In this document: piece by piece, positions 6,026 through 9,001 of the stretch
How the letters are laid out: every line of letters begins with the position of its first letter
Numbering within the stretch: the stretch's first letter is position 1
From: PNKC01 sp038323265
GTDB taxonomy: Bacteria; Chloroflexota; Dehalococcoidia; Tepidiformales; Tepidiformaceae
NCBI GenBank assembly: GCA_038323265.1
Contig: JBBQGT010000123.1
Span: 1 to 9,001 of the forward strand
DNA length: 9,001 nucleotides
Direction: 5' to 3'
Made by a program: the position numbers and the translations under genes
The notes under the pieces: generated by a model
The model's input: only the letters and a program-made list of their open reading frames with translations
Databases searched by the model: none
What the model was told of the DNA's origin: nothing

Positions 6026-6466
6026 TCAGGCGCGTTCGCGGTAGACCGGTACTAACTCCGTGAGGATGCCGTTCACGCTCTTCGGGTGGAAGAATGCGGC
6101 CGCAAGCCTATTCGGGTTTGATGACGGGCCGATGTCGATTCGCCGCAGCCCGGCCTCTTCGAGCCGGCTCGCCTCCACCGCCACATCGGCGCAGGCGTAG
6201 CCGATGTGGTGCAGGCCCGGGCCGTTTCGCGCCAGGAATTTCGCCGTTCCACTCGTCGTATCGGCGGGCACCAGCACTTCAACGCGCGTTTGGCCCGCCC
6301 CAACCTTGATGAAGTAGTTGTTCGTGCGCTCCGGGGCGAAGTACACGCCGTCCGGAAGCGGCGAACGCTTCTCATCCAGTTCCAACCCAAGTTTTTCGAG
6401 TAGCACCTGGCGCGCGTCATCCCAGGTTGCGGCGACGATTCCGATGTGGTCGATTTCAACGAACAT
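6026..6466 (-). CDS. VOC-family protein, methylmalonyl-CoA epimerase-like
   Basis: A 146-residue vicinal oxygen chelate (glyoxalase fold) protein with two beta-alpha-beta-beta-beta modules. The best match I recognise is methylmalonyl-CoA epimerase, which interconverts the 2R and 2S forms in propionate metabolism. Hallmarks are DHIGIV near the N-terminus, GPGLHHIGYACADV (82-95) and FFHPKSVNGILTELV (125-139). Likely metal ligands are H7, E63, H87 and E137. E63 stands where Propionibacterium epimerase has Gln65. Residues 40-60 (GVYFAPERTNNYFIKVG) are a few residues longer than in the Propionibacterium enzyme, so another VOC activity remains possible. No mutase or carboxylase gene is in the window to support the pathway. 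The ATG at 6466 has GGAGG (6472-6476) five bases upstream. A TTG at 6478 would add four residues but overlaps that site. The gene follows the YihY gene by 45 bases and may share its transcript. Confidence 0.8.
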   Translation of the reverse strand: MFVEIDHIGIVAATWDDARQVLLEKLGLELDEKRSPLPDGVYFAPERTNNYFIKVGAGQTRVEVLVPADTTSGTAKFLARNGPGLHHIGYACADVAVEASRLEEAGLRRIDIGPSSNPNRLAAAFFHPKSVNGILTELVPVYRERA

Positions 6467-6511
6467 GCGGCCCTCCAACGCGTCGCACGATACGCCGCTG
6501 AAGCCCGCCGG

Positions 6512-7459
6512 TCAGTGGCCCGGCACGACCTCGCCGGGATGGGTCAATGGGTCCTCGCTGGCCTCGATGGTGGGGAGGGCGGGAACGACCGTCGGCTCGC
6601 GCCGAACGGCCCGCGCGAATTCCGAGCCCAAGAGCAAAATCGAAGCGTTCACAAACATCCAAAAGAGAAATCCGAGGGCCGTCCCGAAGCCTGCGTAGAT
6701 CGCCGTGTCCTTGGAGTAGGGCGCCGCATCGATGAAGTAGGCAATGCTGTTCTTGGCGATTTCGAACAGCACCGTGGCAAAACCGGCGCCGGCGAACGCC
6801 TCCGGCCAGGCTGGGCGCGAGCTCGGCACGAAGCGGTAGAGGAGCAGGAACATCACGAACGAAACGATGGCCGGCAGCAGGAACGAGGACATCCGCAGTG
6901 CCAAGTTCGAGTTGAGGTCCACGGGGCCGAGGGCAGTCGCACGGCCAATCACTAACTGAGCGAGTGCCGTGAGCCCAATCGAAAGCAGGATCAACATCCC
7001 CAGGGCCGGCACCAGCGCAACGTCCACCAGCTTCCCCCGCCAGTACGACCGCGATTGCTTGCGGTGACTGGCGACATCGAGGCCGCGCCGCACCGCCGCG
7101 AAGATGCCGCTGGAGGACCACAACAGGATCAGCACGCCAAACGAGATACCGGCGATCGACACGTCCTGGGCACGCTGCACAATCGTGTTCACGCTCGCGC
7201 GCACGGAATCGCTCTCCTTAAGCGGGATCTGCTCGAACACGAAGTTCGTGATGTCCTGGCGATTGGCGAACAACCCGAAGGCGGAGAGAATGATGAGGCT
7301 GAGCGGGATGAGCGAAAACAGGGCGTAGTAGGCGATCGCCGCGGCGTATGTGCCGCAATGGTCGTCCATATAGAGCCGAATCGTCGTCCCGATGACGTCG
7401 ATCGGCCGCCGAATCGGCGAGGGGACCTTCGCCCACCGCCTGCGTACCGCAACGCCCAT
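6512..7459 (-). CDS. YihY/BrkB-family inner membrane protein
   Basis: An integral membrane protein of 315 residues in the YihY/BrkB family, formerly mislabelled ribonuclease BN. I read six hydrophobic segments, near 41-64, 102-122, 146-172, 191-211, 219-243 and 256-279. Family signatures include AAAIAYYALFSLIPL (39-52), LWSSSGIFAAVRRGLD (113-128), LLYRFVPSSRPAW (206-218) and AIYAGFGTALGFLFWMFV (253-270). The N-terminal tail is basic and the C-terminal tail is short and polar, suggesting both are cytoplasmic. The molecular function of the family is not settled; envelope or transport roles have been proposed. A TAG codon two codons upstream of the ATG at 7459 blocks extension, and no strong ribosome site is present, so a later start is possible though less likely. 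It lies between the glycosyltransferase gene (94-base gap) and the epimerase-like gene (45-base gap), all on the same strand. Confidence 0.9.
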   Translation of the reverse strand: MGVAVRRRWAKVPSPIRRPIDVIGTTIRLYMDDHCGTYAAAIAYYALFSLIPLSLIILSAFGLFANRQDITNFVFEQIPLKESDSVRASVNTIVQRAQDVSIAGISFGVLILLWSSSGIFAAVRRGLDVASHRKQSRSYWRGKLVDVALVPALGMLILLSIGLTALAQLVIGRATALGPVDLNSNLALRMSSFLLPAIVSFVMFLLLYRFVPSSRPAWPEAFAGAGFATVLFEIAKNSIAYFIDAAPYSKDTAIYAGFGTALGFLFWMFVNASILLLGSEFARAVRREPTVVPALPTIEASEDPLTHPGEVVPGH

Positions 7460-7513
7460 CGGCTACACCCGGCCCTTTGGTACTACTGGCTTCCCCATGC
7501 TCACATGATCGTG

Positions 7514-7529
7514 CACACCCGCGGTTGTG
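7514..7529. repeat. Near-perfect 16-bp palindrome upstream of the YihY gene
   Basis: CACACCCGCGGTTGTG pairs with its own reverse complement at seven of eight positions. It lies in the 94-base gap between the glycosyltransferase stop and the YihY start. With no loop it cannot form a normal RNA hairpin, so a dimeric regulator site is the more natural reading, but chance is possible in GC-rich DNA. Confidence 0.3.
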
Positions 7530-7553
7530 ACGAGTCCCCAGAACTGGAGACAG

Positions 7554-8648
7554 TCAGCGCGCCACCTGCGCCACACTTTCGATCGCGGCGTCCCACAGCG
7601 GCGCCACGCAACTCCAATCGAATCGCTCGATCGAGTGCCGCAGCGAATCGCCGGGTGGTCGCACGGCCACTAAAGCTCGAAGCTTCGCTTCAAAGTCCGC
7701 CTCGTCTTCGAACAGGCACGCGCCGTGAAGGGCGGCCGGGACGAATTCCGGATAAGTGAAACTCGCTGGGGCGCACGGCACGCAGCCGCAATAGAGCGCC
7801 TCCACCATCCCCACGCCGAAGAACTCGTGCCTCGTGGTGCTGACCACGATGTCGCTGCGCCACAGCAACTCGGCGTACTCGGAACGAGTAGGGACGAACC
7901 CGAATTGCGCCACGCGGTCTGCCAGCCGTTCTGCGAGCAAAGGCAACGCCGGGCTGGGGTTGAAGCCCGCTTCGCCGACGATCGCCAGGCCAAACACCAG
8001 CCCTTCGCCCGCCAGCTTTTCGATCACTCGCGCGAACATCTCGGGCGATTTGTCGAACTCCCAGCGGTGGTTCCAGAGGATCAGCGGAGGCGCCCCGGGT
8101 TCGCGCTCGACTCGGTGCGCGTCCAGCCCCTCCAACTCCACGCCGACCGGCAGCACCGCACTCTTGGCCTCAATCTGGGCGATCGCCTCGGGCACAAGCC
8201 AGTTGTTTGGCTGGTCGGCGAGCGTCCGCAGCGCCCCGAGAAAGTCGCGCCGGTGGTACTCAGAGTTGAACGCCACTCGGTCCGCTGCCAGCGCCGACAT
8301 GTAATTGATCTGCCCAAACCAGGAATTAAGCTTCGTGCCGCGGATTCGAGGGTAGGTGAATTGGTTCTCGTGCAGGTAGTACACCACAGGCACGCGTCCG
8401 AACCGCGGCCGGGTGAGCGCCAGGAACGCCGGAACATCCAGCATGTCCGTGGCAATGACGATGTCGAACTCGCCGCTCAATTCCCGCGCGGCGAACGCTA
8501 ACTCCTGCGCACCGCGCCGCATGCGCCGCCGCCACTCGCCTTCCGGCAACGTCAGCAGCACAACCTCATGTGCCGAATGCCGTTTCAGCCCATCGGCAAA
8601 GGCAGCATGACTCCCGCCGTAAAACGGCTCAATGAACAGCACGCGCAT
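7554..8648 (-). CDS. DUF3524/QTMAN-like glycosyltransferase (GTDC1 homologue)
   Basis: A 364-residue GT-B glycosyltransferase (GT4-like). Its N-terminal half carries the DUF3524 signature of tRNA-queuosine alpha-mannosyltransferase (animal GTDC1/QTMAN): IEPFYGGSHAAFADGL (6-21), LTLPEGEWRRRMRRGA (32-47), YYLHENQFTYP (90-100) and DRVAFNSEYHRRDFL (123-137). The linker motif WNHRWEFDKSP (192-202) is also characteristic. The C-terminal Rossmann domain ends in HEFFGVGMVEAL, with E275 and E283 forming the E-x7-E sugar-nucleotide motif of GT4 enzymes. No signal or membrane segment is seen, so it should be cytosolic. In animals the enzyme mannosylates queuosine in tRNA-Asp using GDP-mannose. The bacterial substrate is not known to me and could be tRNA or another glycosylated molecule. 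The ATG at 8648 lacks a ribosome site, but TAGGCT ends six bases upstream, so the message may be leaderless. Confidence 0.88.
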   Translation of the reverse strand: MRVLFIEPFYGGSHAAFADGLKRHSAHEVVLLTLPEGEWRRRMRRGAQELAFAARELSGEFDIVIATDMLDVPAFLALTRPRFGRVPVVYYLHENQFTYPRIRGTKLNSWFGQINYMSALAADRVAFNSEYHRRDFLGALRTLADQPNNWLVPEAIAQIEAKSAVLPVGVELEGLDAHRVEREPGAPPLILWNHRWEFDKSPEMFARVIEKLAGEGLVFGLAIVGEAGFNPSPALPLLAERLADRVAQFGFVPTRSEYAELLWRSDIVVSTTRHEFFGVGMVEALYCGCVPCAPASFTYPEFVPAALHGACLFEDEADFEAKLRALVAVRPPGDSLRHSIERFDWSCVAPLWDAAIESVAQVAR

Positions 8649-8663
8649 GGGGCAAGCCTACAG

Positions 8664-8679
8664 CGGAGTGTCGGAGTGT
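8664..8679. repeat. 8-bp tandem duplication
   Basis: CGGAGTGT occurs twice head to tail in the 68-base gap upstream of the glycosyltransferase gene. It is probably a small slippage duplication; a regulatory role is not supported by anything else visible. Confidence 0.35.
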
Positions 8680-8716
8680 CTCGAACGTCTCTATGCCTCA
8701 TTGGTTCAAAGATGAA

Positions 8717-9001
8717 CTACGAGAGCCCAATCGCGCGCAGCGCGTCTTCGAACTCGCGGTCGTCTTCGTTCACGACCTTGTACTGGCTAACGCAGTGGCC
8801 GCCGTACTTCTCCACCAGGTACCAGTCGTCGTCGATGATAAAATCCGGGTAGGGCCGCACCTTCGGATCCTTGTCGAACATGCCGTCGACCCATTCGCCG
8901 AGGCCGTGCATGTGCACCACGCGCTCAACGTGCGCGAGGCCCGACGCGCTCCACACGTACACGTCGTGGCCCGCTTCCTTCAGCCTCCGCATCGCATCGT
9001 G
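8717..9001 (-). CDS. HAD-like phosphatase, C-terminal part (cut by window edge)
   Basis: The last 94 residues of a protein whose N-terminus lies beyond the right edge; the frame remains open through 9001. It begins HDAMRRLKEAGHDVYVWSASG, which resembles HAD-superfamily motif II: a helix ending GH, then a strand with a conserved Ser or Thr. Next come a lysine-bearing segment (DKDPKVRPYPDF) and IIDDDW, which fits motifs III and IV with acidic metal ligands. The DxDxT nucleophile motif should lie upstream and cannot be seen, so catalytic competence is unproven. A Met at 8992 is internal to the domain and is not a convincing start. The stop is 68 bases before the glycosyltransferase start on the same strand, so co-transcription is possible. 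The substrate is unknown. Confidence 0.65.
   Translation of the reverse strand, partial: HDAMRRLKEAGHDVYVWSASGLAHVERVVHMHGLGEWVDGMFDKDPKVRPYPDFIIDDDWYLVEKYGGHCVSQYKVVNEDDREFEDALRAIGLS

Noticed and set aside
6456..7121. Alternative minus-strand frame inside the YihY gene
   Set aside because: It is out of frame with the six-helix YihY protein, is arginine- and glycine-rich, and lacks a plausible start or family signature.
6512..7459. Annotation of the membrane protein as ribonuclease BN
   Set aside because: That name came from an early misassignment of the yihY locus. The sequence is a six-helix membrane protein with no nuclease motif, and true RNase BN is a metallo-beta-lactamase-fold enzyme.
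7725..8501. Plus-strand frame opposite the glycosyltransferase
   Set aside because: No domain is recognisable, and the opposite strand has clear DUF3524 and GT4 motifs.
1..9001. Mobile elements, CRISPR arrays, tRNA or rRNA genes, defence systems
   Set aside because: No transposase, integrase, spaced repeat array, tRNA-like cloverleaf or rRNA segment was seen. The gene content is housekeeping or metabolic, so I do not claim a novel multi-gene system.

Overview
The window looks like chromosomal DNA from a high-GC bacterium. It holds ten genes or gene fragments. The Suf operon order (regulator, sufC, sufB, sufD, Rieske ferredoxin, sufS), together with an F420-type luciferase-like oxidoreductase and a methylmalonyl-CoA epimerase-like protein, best suits Chloroflexota or an actinobacterial relative. 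That placement is inference from gene content and family memory, not proof.

Positions 1-4998 are one minus-strand SUF iron-sulfur cluster assembly operon, transcribed right to left. It starts with a SufR-like winged-helix regulator (4315-4998), then sufC (3538-4305), sufB (2115-3527), sufD (781-1992), a Rieske ferredoxin (473-781), and the N-terminal 157 codons of sufS, which runs off the left edge. Junctions are tight. The stop codons of the regulator and sufC are embedded in the next gene's Shine-Dalgarno sequence, and sufD/Rieske/sufS are joined by one-base stop/start overlaps (TAATG, TGATG). The only loose junction is the 122-base sufB-sufD gap, which holds a strong two-tier inverted repeat. 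SufS should supply sulfur from cysteine, SufBCD should be the scaffold and ATPase, the regulator probably senses cluster status, and the Rieske protein may supply electrons.

Positions 4999-5122 are a divergent control region. On the minus strand a TATAAC box lies exactly six bases before a GTG codon of the regulator, within nested inverted repeats, which suggests a leaderless, autoregulated transcript. On the plus strand a TACAAT box and a GGAGG ribosome site precede an LLM-class flavin/F420-dependent oxidoreductase (5123-6001), the only plus-strand gene.

Positions 6026-9001 are again minus strand: a VOC/methylmalonyl-CoA epimerase-like protein, a six-helix YihY/BrkB membrane protein, a glycosyltransferase with the DUF3524 domain of the tRNA-queuosine mannosyltransferase GTDC1/QTMAN, and the C-terminal part of a HAD-like protein cut by the right edge. 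They do not form an obvious pathway together.

I found no mobile element, CRISPR array, tRNA or rRNA, and no convincing new multi-gene system. The points most worth a second look are the QTMAN-like enzyme, the leaderless regulator promoter with its operator candidate, the regulator's reduced cysteine set, and the sufB-sufD hairpin.
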